Assembly: GCF_001418325.1 (NCBI RefSeq)
Contig: NZ_LIPN01000234.1
Location: forward strand, 1-49,044
Direction: 5' to 3'
DNA length: 49,044 nt
Source of the DNA: Streptomyces atriruber
GTDB taxonomy: Bacteria; Actinomycetota; Actinomycetes; Streptomycetales; Streptomycetaceae
A program made the translations under genes and the position numbers. This document shows, piece by piece, positions 48,982-49,044 of this stretch (the first letter of the stretch is position 1; each line of letters starts with the position of its first letter). Under the pieces are notes generated by a model. That model had not been told where the DNA came from and searched no databases. It saw only the letters and a program-made list of their open reading frames with translations.

Positions 48982-49044
48982 CACCCCCCCCCCACCCGCC
49001 CTCCCCCCCGCCCCCCCCCACCCCCCCGCCCCTCGCCCCCCCCC
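48982..49044. other. Low-complexity poly-C tail, probable sequencing artefact
   Basis: Roughly the last 60 bases are runs of C broken by single A, G or T bases. It does not resemble Streptomyces telomere palindromes. Read from the other strand it is poly-G, the common no-signal artefact of two-colour sequencing, so the true contig end is probably near 48980. Confidence 0.7.

Larger units (their letters stand above)
48632..49044. other. Right-end intergenic stretch, 413 bp, ending in a C-rich tail
   Basis: This contains lower-GC DNA around 48730-48850 with a strong inverted repeat (48753-48787). A 42-codon frame opens at ATG 48840 (MSTVRQVGPFMRSRCG...) and closes at 48968, with AGGA upstream; it could be a small protein or the start of a gene broken by poor sequence. 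From about 48982 to the end the sequence is almost only C. Confidence 0.5.

Noticed and set aside
1..49044. Long GC-rich frames opposite or overlapping known genes throughout the window
   Set aside because: High GC content suppresses stop codons, so antisense and +1/+2 frames stay open; they show arginine/proline/alanine-rich composition and no motifs.

Overview
The window is from a high-GC actinomycete, almost certainly Streptomyces or a close relative. Coding DNA has strong G/C third-position bias, GTG/TTG starts are common, many start/stop pairs overlap by 4 nt, and the gene set is typical (DasR-type chitinase promoter, DUF6479, DUF5133, DUF6328, CASTOR/POLLUX-like channel, GabD2-type dehydrogenase). 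No rRNA, tRNA, CRISPR array or intact insertion sequence was seen. The last ~60 bases are a C-rich low-complexity tail that looks like a contig-end artefact.

Left part (1-5.7 kb): end of a proline-rich membrane protein, a DUF4239 protein, a 0.7-kb stretch with a decayed cold-shock-domain remnant, a CASTOR/POLLUX-like RCK channel, and a convergent Tat-exported amino acid oxidase resembling Streptomyces L-glutamate oxidase.

Candidate biosynthetic locus (6.0-14.2 kb): a TPR regulator with an in-frame TTA codon, a TenA/heme-oxygenase-fold protein, a stand-alone adenylation-thiolation-reductase (A-T-R) enzyme, a flavin amine oxidase-like protein and a class I aminotransferase that also has a TTA codon. 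All five are on the + strand. Hand-read A-domain pocket residues (D V F W I G G S L K) lie very close to the valine code, so the simplest model is reductive release of L-valinal (or a similar amino aldehyde), followed by pyrazine-type dimerisation, oxidation or transamination. The organisation recalls single-module A-T-R pathways such as pvf/leudiazen but does not match one I know. It is the best candidate here for an undescribed system.

Middle part (14.2-29.8 kb): a 0.7-kb lower-GC gap, a Pth2-type peptidyl-tRNA hydrolase, a tiny predicted secreted peptide, a seven-repeat FG-GAP secreted protein, a RibD/DHFR-fold protein, a NACHT (bacterial NLR-like) NTPase downstream of a PhoD phosphatase operon, two beta-propeller-like proteins, an ECF42-type sigma factor coupled to its DGPF/YciI partner with a matching promoter, and an exported metallophosphoesterase.

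Right part (29.8-49.0 kb): an ABC exporter with a textbook SoxR-type promoter and probably a leaderless mRNA, two GNAT proteins, a FadR/GntR-CynX MFS pair with duplicated operators, a DasR-regulated GH19 chitinase, a TetR regulator with three near-identical operators before a DUF1348 protein and a quinone-reductase-like enzyme, an aldehyde dehydrogenase, p-hydroxybenzoate hydroxylase (PobA), an F420-dependent LLM oxidoreductase with a coupled partner, a YbdK-type carboxylate-amine ligase, a class V aminotransferase, and small conserved proteins.
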